Source: Xiphias gladius (Eukaryota; Chordata; Actinopteri; Istiophoriformes; Xiphiidae). Taken from it: a DNA stretch of 64,000 nucleotides. Where the stretch lies: the NCBI RefSeq assembly GCF_016859285.1, contig NC_053407.1:5944857-6008856 (forward strand). Direction: 5' to 3'. The position numbers were made by a program, and so were the translations under genes. Shown one piece after another: positions 1 to 12,722 of the stretch (its first letter is position 1; every line of letters starts with the position of its first letter). Below the pieces are notes generated by a model. That model worked only from the letters and a program-made list of their open reading frames with translations. It ran no database searches and was not told where the DNA came from.

Positions 1-54
1 ACTTGTTTGTATGCTCTGAGGACAGTGGTTACAGAATAGCTAGGTGTTACCCAC

Positions 55-336
55 CTGTGCCTCGTCGGTGCCGCTGTCTCTGTCCAACTCCCCGATGTAG
101 TACTGCTCCATCCACCGCCGGGCGTTCTCCGAGTGACGGTGTGGGGGTCCTTCCATCTCCTGGCTCACGTCCTTGCCCGACCGCCTAAGTATCAGCGCCT
201 CTCCGCCCGGGTGCCTCCGCAAGAAGTCGGTCACGTCATACACCCTGGTCCCCAAAAGCACCCAGCAGGAGTCCTTGGTGCAGTGACAGGCCACCTCCCT
301 TATCGTAAAGAACCGGGGGGACGTGGAAGGAGACAT
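55..336 (-). CDS. fa2h: Fatty acid 2-hydroxylase, first coding exon (cytochrome b5 domain), partial gene
   Basis: This exon encodes the 94-residue N-terminus of fatty acid 2-hydroxylase, the ER membrane enzyme that makes 2-hydroxy fatty acids for sphingolipids. The sequence shows a cytochrome b5 fold: YDVTDFLRRHPGGEAL carries the heme-ligand HPGG, followed by GPPHRHSENARRW and EQYYIGEL, which match vertebrate FA2H closely. I chose the ATG at 336-334 because the protein then begins at the usual distance from the b5 domain; another in-frame ATG lies at 384. The exon ends in a consensus donor (CAG|GTGGGT) at 54 in phase 0, so the remaining exons should lie beyond the left edge. Same-strand FA2H 3' exons occur at 5012-5874, which is upstream of this exon and therefore out of order. 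The assignment to FA2H is firm; which copy it belongs to is not. Confidence 0.9.
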
Positions 337-3300
337 CCTGACGGTGGAGATGCAGAGCGTCAGCTCGAACCGAAAACTGAACACAGGGAAGTGAGCAGAG
401 AGACCTCCTTGGAGGGCCGTCGACCTGACTACTGGACTAACAGTTCAAATTGGCCGTTTACACCCTGCGGCTCTAAAACTCAAAAGTATTCACTAGAGGA
501 CAGCGACGAGAGAGGCGGGGTCTGTGAGGCGTTCAATAACCCGGACCGTGGGATACAAGTAAGTGACTATCACAGCAGCCTACAGATGTTTCAAAAATTG
601 AAACATATGAAACATGCCTCGTTTTTTTCTCGTTTTATAAACATAGGTTTTCTGTTTTCTAGCAAAATTAATCACCTTACTGCAGAGAAAAGACGAGTTT
701 TGAGTAAGACTATGAGAGATGCCCGAGTCCTATATGTTCCCTGAATGCAGCATTGCATCCTGACTCACCTGTTGATGTGAAAATTGTCGGGGCGACATTT
801 AAATCCTGAAGACTGCTGTGTAGAGCAAACAGATAATCATTTAATAATTGAATTACAGTCTAAACAAATCTCTCAACGTGAAGTATTCAAATTGACGTTA
901 ATTATAGACGTCAGATGAAGACTGATATAACATTTAAAAAACGGTCATGTAGTCCGCGAATACTTCCTGATTAATAAGTAAGGCCCATGCTCTGACGCAT
1001 TTAACGTCTAAGCTGTAAAGCTAAATACATTTGAATAACGGTAAATCTATATAACCCCGACATTTCTAAAGCAGTTTCTCAAAAATTGAGATTACAGTTA
1101 TCTTTATGTGCCTCGCGTTTAGGCAACTTCCTTGATGACGGGCTCGTGGAAGCCGGTTTCCGTCAATGTAATGAAAAAAGATCCTATAAGTCATCATAAG
1201 GTTAAACTTTTTCGAAATACTGATTTAGTATCTCAAAAAAAAGAGAAATTTTGTCAACATAATGATTTAGTATCCTAAAATAATGAGAGACCTTCTCAAA
1301 ATAATGACTTGAGTATCTCAAGAGAGTGTCGTTTTCACTTGTCATGAATTTATTTCCTCCGGGCAGGTGGTGACACAAGCCTTCAGAATCTCCTGCAGGT
1401 TAAACTGAACTTTTGAAACACTTTCAAAGCTGATTAACTCTGAAAAACTCACTATAGACAGACTCGAAAACACTCAATAGCCTGGCAGCATAACAACGCT
1501 GCAAATAACCCATAAGTCATCACTTTGTAAAAGACTGTATACTGGTTCTCTCGTACGCACAGGTAATTATCTAGCCCTGAAATTTAAAACAACCCCCACT
1601 TTTTTAAACCTCAGTTTAAGAAAAAATTATTGTCTTACATTAGGATAAATAGTATTCTTTCTCTCAAAAGCGGCAGGGAACGCTCAGCATAGTTTTCCCC
1701 GTTCATACAGTTTAGGTGCTACGCAAAAATGCTTATAATGGTAGGGAAAACCGTTTTTTTCCCCATCACATTGGCGATAGCTAACTGTGCTACTGGCCTG
1801 CCAAAAAAAAGGGAAGTCACATAGTGTTGAAAGCAGCAGGAGACCTAAAACTTGTCCGCTAGTGGCGTCCTGCATTTTTAGGTGAATATGTGATGTGCTG
1901 TCAAAGCCATGATGGACAAAGTGATGTGAATATTAATGATATTTAAAGTAAAAAATAAGTAAATAAATACAAGAAAAACAGATTAGGCTATTACTTGAAC
2001 AAGTGGCTCCACACTTAACAACACTTTTCAGATGATAGTTAGTTAGGAGCTTTCCAGAATGGTAGAAAAATAATGTCTGGTTGTAGGGCTTTATGATAAA
2101 GCTTAGTCAAAAACTAAAATAAAATGCAACTGAGATATCTACTGAAGACATCCCGGTTTACAATTAGGCCTCATTGTCCTGGTGGTTGTTTGATCCTGTC
2201 TACCCATGACAGACACTAAGATCCTTTGGTTATCATTGTTAATGTTAGAGTTAGGTCTCACCTCTGACCATAATCTGAGCTGGAGAATAACCCCAAGCAT
2301 AATGTCAGTTATGTTTTTAAGAACGCCCTGTAGTGTTACATAAAGAGTGTTTCATAAAATTTCCAGTTTAATACAATGGATTAGATTTTGCTGTTTAGCT
2401 TTAGCGGATTTTATTTTACCTTTTTTTTTGGCTAGGTAAGGTACTGAACATACCGACTATGAACAACAACACATTGATCAACTCTCACACGGTTAAACAC
2501 ATTCATATCAACGTTCATTGCTGCCTGTCAGAAAGCCAGTGTCTTTTACCAATTTAAAAAGTCACTGAAATTTCTAAAATTTTTAAATCCTAGGGTCTTT
2601 AATTGCCTTGGTCAGAGTCAACATAGGAAGTGAGGAAGGGGCAGCCACATACTCAATCACTTCCCTGACCATACTATCAGCATCAGTCTGCAAAACAGAT
2701 GACATTCATACTGTCACATCTCTGCATAGTGTAGGTCCACGTGTTTAACTGTAAAAACAGTAAAATACTTACATTAGCTTTTAATGATGAATAGAATAGA
2801 GCAGAATAGATAGTATGGCACACAATAAAAAGTAATACATTGCCATATAATATGGTAAACTACAACAAAACAAAATAACAGATAAATGTGTTTTAAACAG
2901 TGCATTATCTCACAAGGGAATACAACACAATGCAATGTTTTAACCTGTTTGAGGTAGAGTGGTGAAGAAAACAGCAGGGGGCAGAAAAGAACCAAAGTAC
3001 ACATACAGTAAATGGGTGGGAGAGAGGGAAGTAGTGAGGTGTTGAGAGAGTTGGTGAAACATCAAGTGAAACAAGCCGCATAATCTGACCTCTTAGTAGT
3101 TGTTTTTTTTTAGGAAGTACACACTGCCACAGTGAAGTGTTAGGTCTTATTTTGGCAGAGGATTCAACACCTAAGTGATGATGAAAACTAATGAGCTGAT
3201 GACTGAAAGATGGCAGGGTGAAAGGGAACAGCACTTCAGGTGTTAGCAGAAAATTTTCACACACACACACCTCTCGTGTTAGCTTTGCATATGTAGAGAA

Positions 3301-4469
3301 AGGTTCTGACCGAGTCAGACCTCACTGTTCCCTTAGTTAATAATGAATAAACTATGCACTGATCCGAACATTTGTGTATGCTATACTGATGGGGCCCTCA
3401 ACGGAGATCAATATTATACCACAAAATCCATGGTTTTCAATAGAAGCAGGCAGTATGACTTGTCATTGCAGGAGAAGCACAGGTGGAGCTAACAATTGCC
3501 CCATTCAATTAATGTGTACCATGTCACTGAACCAACATGAACAATAGTTGGGTCCTAGAAGTTGGATACCTAATAGGAAGTAATGTTATAGGTGTGCTTG
3601 ACAAGTCAAAATGCCTGCTGTGAGAAAGCTCTATGATTATCTCTGTATTCTATATATATATTTCAGTAAACATTAACTTTAATGCACGGTTTTTCAAATC
3701 TTCCATGATTGTTTATTACATTTTTGTAAATTCTCAGTTGTTAATACAAAATGTTCATACCATCTCTCCCTCTATAGATATATAATTAAAGAGAAAGGTA
3801 AGGGTTAATTCTCTGTCAAATATTAGTTAATTTTGAATATGAAAGTATATTAGAGAGAAGAAAAAAGATGGGTGTATGCTTTATTACAAGTATTCTTTGA
3901 CCTATACACACGTTTCTTTTTATGTTACATAGTTCAATATAAATGCATTGTTAATCTTAAATTTCTCATAAGGAAGTTATAGGGGAAGTCAGGAGAAAGT
4001 TTTAATACGCAAGATTCTGAAAAAAAATTACACATATTGTAGCTGCTTCTTTAGACATTTAGTAAAGCTGTATCACACTTAAACCATGTAAAATATTAAT
4101 GCCTAAGATGGCCATTTTTAATGACTGCACTATTAGAGCAGAAGGAAAAATCTGCAGCATTTTAGTTCTTGAGTCCCTTTAACTTCCTAGAAAGGAACCA
4201 ATGAGTAATTGCTGATTCTTAAGAAATTTCCTGGAAACAGCTATGTATTTTGATATTAGCTGGGAAAATGGAGACCAATTAGTTCACTTCCAATTAGCTA
4301 ATTGCTAGCATATGCTACAAAGTATTTTAATCAGGGCACAGCAGATCTGCTGAACATATAAAAATGTGAAAAATGTCTTGAGCAAACACACAATTCAATG
4401 TATACCAATCATCCACAATATTATATAGACATAACATATAGATATATACTGTATGTTTGTATATGTATA

Positions 4470-4545
<76 letters not shown>

Positions 4546-5011
4546 TCTCTCTCTCTCTTTCTCTCTATGGCCCACATCTTTGCTGAATATTATAGCGTTG
4601 TGACTGGTGATCAGGTGACAACGTGGCTGGTGAGGTCAGTGCATTGAGAGTTCATATTTTCCTGTTGGTTTAGTTATAAAAGTGTCACAGAAAGGCCTCA
4701 CAACTGTGCAGAAATCATTGTAGTTAGGAAATAGTGCAGAATGGTTGACACGCACACGGTTGACAGAGGAGAAGAAAATAATGTGCTGATGGCTGAAATC
4801 AAAAAGGAGGCCGATATGTGTTATAGTGTACATAGATCGATTCGTTGCAATTCATTTGTAGGAGTCTTCAGAAGTGGATCTTCCTCCTTGGTTGTTGAAA
4901 TTATGGCTGCAGAGACTGAACTAATGGTGTTACAGTTGTTAAAGCACGTGGGCTGATTTCTAAAGAAGGTGGTGACAAGCCCTGTGGCCCTTCAGGAGAG
5001 CCGTTTCTATG
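337..5011. other. fa2h 5' flank and intergenic DNA, no gene seen
   Basis: The first few hundred bases are probably the 5' leader and promoter of the left-edge fa2h copy. No coding exon could be supported on either strand, and I looked in particular for FA2H exons 2-5 and found none. At about 1220-1330 a degenerate AT-rich motif (ATTTAGTATCTCAAAA and relatives) repeats three or four times. The rest is AT-rich single-copy-looking sequence up to the (GT)n tract at 4478. Confidence 0.6.
4478..4558. repeat. (GT)n microsatellite with (TC)n tail
   Basis: About 33 uninterrupted GT units are followed by a short CT-rich run and preceded by TATATG-type repeats. The open frames that cross it are products of the repeat and are not genes. 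Confidence 0.97.
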
Positions 5012-5874
5012 TTAGAATTTCTCATCAGGGATTAGTGTGTTAAAGGGGTGGTCCCAGAACGTGGAGGTGATTCCAAAACCTGGAGAGGAAAATAAAGATT
5101 ATATTAGATTGATCAGACAAAAAATGCAAAGAAAATCAAACATAAAAATTAAATATCTTCCTCAATAGTCCAAGTTTGGTCTGGTTTCCAGTGCTCACCT
5201 GCTCTTTGGTGTTCAAAGTGGTGTTTGACATGGTAGGCCTTAAGACTATACATATACGACCCTCTCTTTGGCGAGCCGTAGTGAAGGTAGTAATGGATCA
5301 TATCGTACACGACGTAGCCGCACAGTCCTCCGACAAACACAGATATCCCAAGGATCTCTGGGAGCGTGTTGCGGAGAATTGCATAGAAACTTCCCACTAC
5401 TAAGGAAGCCAGGCCAGGGGGGAAGACCAGCCGAGAGCCGTCAAACGGAGACTGTGGAGAAAAGAAGTTTCTGTCATGCACTGAGACATGAAACTGTAGA
5501 CGTAGAAACTAGCAAAATACAGATAAAAAAGCTGATTCTTAACACAAGTGAACAGTATTTTATCTAGTTTTTTTCTGCTTTTCAAACGCAAAAAAGCTTG
5601 CTTGTTTTAAGATAACCATAAAAGATCAGTGTCAATTATAACTACATAATGGTTATAACATGATAACACAGGTCAGAAAAGTTCATGTAAAACTAAAACT
5701 ACTGTACAGTATGTAGAATAGGAGAAGAGCTGTTTATTACCTGCAACATGAAATTATTCATTAATGATGTGCCATAAAGCACAACATAATAAATCATTTC
5801 ATGATTAAACCAGTTTTACAAGCATGTGTTTGTGTTTGTACCTTGTGGTGCTGTCCATGCAGGAGAAAATGTAG
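5012..5874 (-). CDS. fa2h: Fatty acid 2-hydroxylase, 3' exons only (end of exon 5, exons 6 and 7)
   Basis: Three consecutive FA2H exons read leftward: 5874-5842 (11 codons ending HGQHHK), 5451-5199 (253 nt) and 5079-5012 (68 nt, ending at a TAA). They join in frame through consensus splice sites. The protein holds the catalytic histidine boxes of the hydroxylase domain: HGQHH, HYYLHYG and HVKHHFEHQ, then the conserved end [19 protein letters not shown]. No stop or frameshift is seen. The upstream part of exon 5, which should encode the IHRFLFHMKPP-like segment, is absent: a (CA)n/(TA)n tract begins directly before the eleven codons. No exons 1-4 were found between 5880 and 19500. It may be the 3' remnant of a tandem fa2h duplicate, or one gene whose order was scrambled in assembly at the microsatellite. 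Confidence 0.85.
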
Positions 5875-5875
5875 T

Positions 5876-5878
5876 GTG

Positions 5879-5940
<62 letters not shown>

Positions 5941-5995
5941 TACATACACACACCATTCAGTCACAAAATTAAAACCAGTAACTGGTTTTAATGCT
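5876..5995. repeat. (TG)n(TA)n tract plus palindrome next to broken fa2h exon 5
   Basis: TG units pass into about 24 TA units, then TACACA units. Just after, 5968-5992 forms a near-perfect palindrome: 12-base arms, ATTAAAACCAGT and its complement, around one base. The block resembles the ends of small fish inverted-repeat elements and replaces what should be fa2h exon 5 sequence. Confidence 0.8.
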
Positions 5996-7059
5996 GTGGT
6001 AAGTGACTACAAAAATAATAGTGTTGCCAATAATAAATCAATAATGAATGAATATATACTTAGCTGTTATTGGAGCTTTTCCTTCAAAAGCATATTCTAA
6101 CTGCTTTTTTAAACAGTTTTAAATCAACAACTGGGTAAAAACAGAACACAACAAATTAAACTGAACTGTCTAAGAATTTTGTCAAGAGCAGGGGTTTGAA
6201 GCCAGGTGGGTTGGTGAAATACTTTTAACTCAGCATTTAAAACAGCAAAATTTCGCTCAATTTGCTGGGTTGACATAAATCCACATGAATTATTCCCACT
6301 GAGTTAAATTTGAGTGTATTTTGACCCATGAATTATGGCCGAGGTGCATGTGTTTGAATAATGAGTTGAGACGGTGAGTTTGAATGATGGTTTGATTTCT
6401 TGGCAGTTCAGCCCTTCTCCTATTTCTTTTCTTTGCAGACTAGAACACACATCAGAGTGAGTGTGTGTCTAATCATCTATTGTCACTTCCCATCAGTGAT
6501 GTGTAATATTGTATTGATTGACGATATATAATGCATCAGTGCATCACATTGTTCAGGCACGTCAGTTTACACTGTGACACCTGCTTCCCTCCTCACCCTG
6601 ATCCAGACTTTTGTTGTGCACCTGTTTTCCTCCCTCTATCACTGTCTTTTTATCCCCTTTCCTCCCTTTTTGTCATCTTTCTCTTCTTTCTTGTCATCTT
6701 CCACTCTTCTGCCTGACTCTGTTTTCTTTTTTAATCATCATCATCCACTAGTTTTTCTCCTAGTTCCCAGAATTACAGCGGCTTCTAAATTTACCCTACA
6801 TAACAAAAGAGTCCTCAGTAATAGACTGCATGTTCAAGTCTGTAACCTGAACCAACAGGCAAGTGCGTGTGTGCGTGTGTTAGTGTGTGTGTGATGTTGA
6901 GAGTGACCTCACCGTGGTGGTGTCAGAAGTAGGCGGGGTTATTTTGTGTTTTATGAAGAACGATTGGCCTGTTGTCTGGCCGGGTCATATCAGCAAGTAT
7001 AAGAAGGCAACGATTCACAAACTAATATTTTTTTGACTACAGACCTTTAACGGTCCTTC

Positions 7060-7575
7060 ATGGCTACTGTTGTTCCTGTAAGTATCTACGTGTGTGTGTC
7101 CTGTGTGCATGTTTTTGCATGTCCATCTCAAACTTTAGAAATGACTCAGTTCTGCCTTTAAGTGCTGTATCATTCATAAAGAGTCATGCTCTGTTTTAAT
7201 GGTGACCTGAGGTCACTGTTAGAGGTTATCAGGCAGATCAGCAGGTAAAAGTGGAAGTGTCAGTAGTGCTTAAATTGTTACTGTCAATATTTTTAGGAAA
7301 CCTGGATGACATTTTGTGCATAAACTTAACCATTTGAAAAATGAATTTGTCAAATGTAATTTTGCTATTAGTACTGTAGCTATTGGATATGATCAACGGG
7401 TATTGTTTTCTCTGCACATGAAAGAGATACTGTAGCAGAGCGGTATTATGTGTACAAATGTGTGTGTGCATGAGTAAACAAATGTTTGAAGGCCAGTCTA
7501 CATGATGAAGTGTTGGTCCTGTAATTGAAACTGCACAGCTGGATTCTCTTTCTGAGATCACCCTTTGTGTGTGTG

Positions 7576-7671
<96 letters not shown>

Positions 7672-7757
7672 TGTGTCTAGGGTTTCTGATGGAGTGGGTG
7701 ATTAAATCTGCGAGAGGAAGACAGAGGCTCGTATGCTAATTAAAATGGTGTGATATG

Positions 7758-7789
<32 letters not shown>

Positions 7790-10236
7790 AGTGTAACATT
7801 TGAGGTGTGAATGACAGAGGTACACAGCTGAGCCTGTAGCTGCTCACATAGCCTCATTGCTCTACAGTATCTATTATGCTCCAGTAGATTATCATGTTGG
7901 GGGGGGCTAATAGCAACTTGTAAATACATAATTATCAGTATTTCCAATGATGTATCAGTCATCAAATAATTTCTTAAGTAACAAAGAGTGTAAAGGGAAT
8001 ACAAAGCATTGTCAGTTGCAGATACAGACACATATCACACAGCAGAGTCCATGAATCACCCTGCACATTTAGTGTTTATCACTGTATTAATTTTAGGCAG
8101 TAACATGTAGAGTCAGCCTGTACCTACAGTCTGCAGCACCTTGTCAATCCATATTTCAGTGCATCCTTAACTACATATATGTAGTTAAGGATGCAATAGC
8201 TTTGTAGTTCATTTGTTTCAAACATAGGGTGGTAGTTGTCCATATAAGTATATCATATACTCACGTAACAAATACCATCTGATTTACATTATCGGGGGAA
8301 AATGAGCAGAGTAAATCATGACGGCTAAGACAACTTAGTGGCTGTAATTATGATTCATCATATATACAAAACATATTGAAGAGGATCGGGTATGTGTGGA
8401 AAAATAATTTGTGTATGTTGAAAGTCAGAACAGTAAAATATCTCTATGCAGGGTACAGCAAACTTGATCACAACATCTAACAATCCCACTCATCTTCCAT
8501 GACTCCCAGTTCGCATCCTGCTATGCCAGTGTTCAGCCGCTGCAGCTGTTTGGGAAAGGACCCAAAGGGGGCAACTATCTGTCACTTCTCACATACCGGG
8601 GCCCTCATTGCACCCCACGACCCCGACTGGCATGCCATGCTCCCAAGATGACCCTGCGGCAGATCTGTTGCATGCTGAAAGTGATGAAGCAGGTCAGAAA
8701 CAGAGAGGCTGCTGCTTCTGCTGCTGCCTCCAGGTGAGGAACAACTCTCCTGCAAAAGCCTTAAACTGATGGCCAAAAACTGGTGCAGTAATTGGCAATG
8801 GCACTTTACTTTTATAAGCTAATAGAAATATGAATACATAAGACCCTCTGTCTTAATGTTGTACCGTCATTCACTGCTGGCTCTTGCCTCTTAAGTCTAA
8901 TAACCATGTATCTGTATCTCCATGTATCTAACCAGTGTTGCCTCTTTACTAAATAAGCCAAACAAGACAAGAGCCATGCCAGCAGCTCTTTTAGGCTTTA
9001 CTTAGCAACAGTGCTGTTTTAAACTAATTGCTATTGTCAACATGCTAACACTCACGATTACAATGCTAATGCTGACATTTATTAGGTAATGTTTACCATG
9101 TTCCAGTGTTCACCATCTGAGTTTCGTATGTTAGCATGCTGACATTTTAGCACTAAACATGAAGTACAACTGAAGCTGATAGAAGTATTTGGCTATAAAT
9201 GAAAGTATTGGACAAATGAGTGCCATAACCAAAATTTTGAGCCAATCCATTATCTAGATGCTAAAATAGTTTGCTGGATAAGAGGAAATTCGACCTCCCG
9301 TTGGTGCCACAGGCAATGTTTAGAGATCAAGTCAATAGGTAGCATTCTCTAGGTACTATGAAAACATGTTCCAAATTTCAAGGCAATTCATCCTATAGTT
9401 GTGTCAGTCTGGAGCAAAGTCGTGGACCAAGCGACCAACCAACATTGCCATACTGCCGCTAGCATGGCTAAAAATTGTATAATCTTTAATGTTTGGATAG
9501 TTATTTACCCCAGGACATATAAATCACCACTAAAATCTCATGTAAATCAGAGAATAGTGATCCATTTTTATTTTCTTGTGAGGACACTAACATCATGTGT
9601 AAGCGTAATACAAAATAGATAAAGACAAGAGTAGAGAAAGTCCCGAAACCTGAGTCCACGACTAGAGTAGAAATGTAGAAAGTAGAAATGTAATATTTAG
9701 TAAAGCACTAAATTACAGTATACTTTACTACTGTTTTAACATTTAGGAACCAATTTCTAATAAGGCATCCTGTATACATTTTTTAAAAATTGTAACTAAT
9801 GATGCCATTAATGGTTAATGAATCATTGACCAATGCTTTACAGTTCAGAAATAAATCATTAATAAGAAGAGCACGTTTTTGGGTTGCCAAGTTGTAAAAA
9901 TCATTACAATACTATTATTACATTATTGATGTATTTAGGGAGAATACTAACCAGCCTGTTTGTGCTGTTCTTTGCTGTCCCACTCTGGACTGTGATCACA
10001 CCAGTGCTTGGATCCTCCAGTTAATAATTAAGTGCTCTCATGTCACTTCCACAGCAACTATTCATTCCCACTTCCTCTTCTCCTTTCTCTGCCTCTGGAT
10101 CTGGTCTCTCTCTCTCTCTCTGCACAGGAAGCAAGGGTCTGCATCTCCGACCCCAGTGTCGCCTGGCACCAAGTCTGAGAAGAAATGCATCCCAAGCTGT
10201 TTCAGACAAAAACGCAGTATAAAACGCGTCGGCTAA
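7060..10236 (+). CDS. Candidate gene, 3 exons, 116-aa basic protein of unknown family
   Basis: I do not recognise this protein. Exons are 7060-7077 (MATVVP, donor CCT|GTAAGT), 8510-8733 (acceptor CTCCCAG, donor CAG|GTGAGG) and 10128-10236 (acceptor after a long CT tract, TGCACAG). They join in frame (18+224+109=351 nt) with one stop at the end. The middle exon stays open for 74 codons. The product has no signal peptide or membrane segment. It has a cysteine-rich middle (LACHAPKMTLRQICCMLKV), an alanine-rich run (EAAASAAAS) and a very basic tail with two cysteines (KKCIPSCFRQKRSIKRVG). An in-frame TAA lies just upstream of the ATG. A TATA-like TATAAG stands at about 6998, and an acceptor-like tract ends at 7041, so a 5' non-coding exon is possible. 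AATAAA at 11040 fits a 0.8-kb 3' UTR. It is my reconstruction, without family support. Confidence 0.55.
7576..7675. repeat. (GT)n microsatellite in intron 1 of the candidate gene
   Basis: A nearly pure GT run of about 48 units, interrupted once near its end. A second shorter GT run lies at about 7756-7793. Confidence 0.97.
8160..8195. repeat. 36-bp perfect palindrome
   Basis: TGCATCCTTAACTACATA is followed directly by its exact reverse complement with no spacer. Symmetry ends abruptly on both sides (G versus A). It lies in the intron of the candidate gene, 315 bases before its second exon. Confidence 0.95.
9020..9475 (+). repeat. Teleost interspersed repeat copy (plus orientation)
   Basis: The segment contains phrases typical of a repeat family common in fish genomes: TTAGCATGCTGACATTT, CCAAATTTCAAGGCAATTCA, CAGTCTGGAGCAAAGT and GCCGCTAGCATGGCTAAAAA. 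A copy in the opposite orientation lies at 54945-55515. The family assignment comes from memory of teleost sequence, not a search. Boundaries are approximate. Confidence 0.7.
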
Positions 10237-11039
10237 CCCATAAGCATTGGCTGACCATAACCAACCCTTTAACCCCAGCAGATACCCATTTACCACCCAG
10301 TTACCACTCTCACAGTGACATGGGAGATCATCACCTGCACCCCTCCAATGGAAAACTTACTTCAGATTATCCTAATTTGGACAGCTAGCCTAGCAGTGTG
10401 ACCTAGGACGTTGGAGGATGACGTTCACTTGACTTGCGGTCTGTCAGGAGAAGATGACAGGATCTTATTCCTAAACACCCTTTGCTTTAAAAGTGGAGTT
10501 GCTCCTGAGATTCTTTTAAGATGAAAAGAGCTTTAACTACAATTTTTAAAGTGCTTCCTGAGTGTTTTCTGTTGTTTTGTTAACAAGAATGTAATTTTTT
10601 TGACTCTTGTCATTCTTTGTATTTCTGTTGTGGTCAGTCTCTAAATCCAGGACATTTCACCAGACAATCTCATCCTCTTCTCATCCTCTCCAAAAGACTT
10701 TTAATGAAGCTTATTTGCCATGTTTCCATATCTTTTCTTAATAAAACCCAGACAACTTTTAATCACTTTACTCAATTTGATAAACAAATGTTTGCTTATT
10801 CAAGAAAAAAAGTGTACAGCTCTTATGTTAGACCACTTTAAATATTAAATATGTTTTCCTTAATCAGTACAACATCACACAAAAAATGTAACATACTCAA
10901 AAACCTAGTATTAAATCTGGCAGATGAGGTCACATTTAATCATTTAGCTAAAATTTAAGTCTAAATTAAGGAAATGACAACCTTCTCCTCTGTTCTCTGA
11001 ATGCAGTGTTGTTTTTGTGAATGTGTTTCTTAAATGTGC

Positions 11040-11045
11040 AATAAA
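11040..11045 (+). promoter_or_regulatory. Poly(A) signal AATAAA, candidate-gene 3' end
   Basis: Canonical AATAAA about 800 bases after the candidate gene's stop codon, in sequence without other coding signals. It would give a 3' UTR of ordinary length. Confidence 0.5.
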
Positions 11046-11059
11046 TTTTCAAGAACTAA

Positions 11060-12116
11060 AGAACTGACTAATAATGAAAGAAAAATGTGAATACACATCC
11101 AGTCTTTGTTTGGTTTAATGAAAAAGCTTTTAACATTCAAAAACTTTTCTTGCCAATGACCAAACAACCCTTTGTCATTGGATTCTGATTCAAAAGATAC
11201 TAAATCGTGATTGGTGCATGGCTGTATGTGACATCACCTTTTTCCAACTAAGCCACATCTACTTCAAAACAGTTAGAAATGCACTAAGAGAATACAGAAA
11301 TCTCCAAGCAGACATTTTGACTTGACATAGTAAAAAAAAAAAGCACGTGTCAATGTCTCCATTTTATTCTTGCACCTAGTAAGCCATGACAGTGTGACAG
11401 TGTGCCAGAATGCACTATACCAGGAACTTGAAACTGAAGCAGCTAAATGAAATTCTGCTGTAATTACATTTTTTATTTACACCACTGCTTTTCCTACTGA
11501 GATGTGTAAAATATTTTGGATATTTGGATGAAGAGTGACGCATATTTGATTGTTCTCAACGGCACAATTTTAATTTCACAGCAGACAAAATGACACGTCA
11601 CAGAAGGAAAAGCACAGGTGTAAATAATAATATCAATAACAACTGTATTCCATTAAGGTGAGCAAGATCCAGGTTATTGTCCATGCCGGCTCTCTAAAAG
11701 TGGCTTAAGTGTCACTTAATGGAACTGCAATGTAATGTACTAAATTAGTTAAACCTGTCTTTTTCCTACTCTTACATGTCAAAATGTACATGTGGGAAAA
11801 AGCCTATAATAAGCCTCACAAAGTATTTTAGTACAATATTGCAAGCAGAGAACTGTAATTTTTTTAAATGACTGCAAATGTTCCCTTGCAGTTTTATATT
11901 TTTTGGAATCTACTGCAACAGCAAATTTGCCACATACTGTATTTGCCATCTCTTAAACTGCATAAAAACTGTTTCAAGTATAACTTGAAAATGTGTAACA
12001 GAGAGCCACTAAAAGAACTTTTAGATTAGTGAGTATCATGTGAAACAAAGGAAAGGTAGTCAGATGGAAAAGTACATACTGAAAAAGTACACTGAAACAG
12101 AGAGCTGTGACCATGT

Positions 12117-12153
<37 letters not shown>

Positions 12154-12455
12154 TGTTTGTGTGAGTGTGTGTGTGGTGGAAAGAGAGAGACCAGAGACCA
12201 GGAGCCCTCTGAACGGACAATAGCCACTGCTGATTAGACAGTTTGCTGTTGAATGTTTCATGGCCAGATGCTAAAGAGGTAATGCAGTGTTCCTGTGCAT
12301 CCAGTTATATGTGTCTCACTCTCTGTGTACGCGTGTGTGTGAGAGAGAGAGAGAGAGTACCTGAACTTGAACAAGGAATGAGGTTGTAGAACAGGAAGCC
12401 AAAGCTCTGGTTTCTATACAAGGAGGAAGCTGATACTTCTACAGCTTGGTGGCCA

Positions 12456-12522
<67 letters not shown>

Positions 12523-12681
12523 ACCACCACCACCACCACCAGATGTTTAGTGACCTGTAAAGGTCAACTATGGTATACATTAGAATTAATCATAACCTAC
12601 ACAGTACAGGTTTAACATGATGAAACAAACAACAGGCAGTAATGTGATAAAGTGGACTGATTTTCACAGTATAGAAATATC

Positions 12682-12722
<41 letters not shown>

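Noticed and set aside
4327-4647. Several open frames on both strands with Cys/Val or His/Thr repeats
   Set aside because: They are translations of the (GT)n tract.
10021-10296. 91-codon minus-strand open frame
   Set aside because: It is antisense to the third exon of the candidate plus-strand gene, has no homology I recognise, and reads through a CT repeat.
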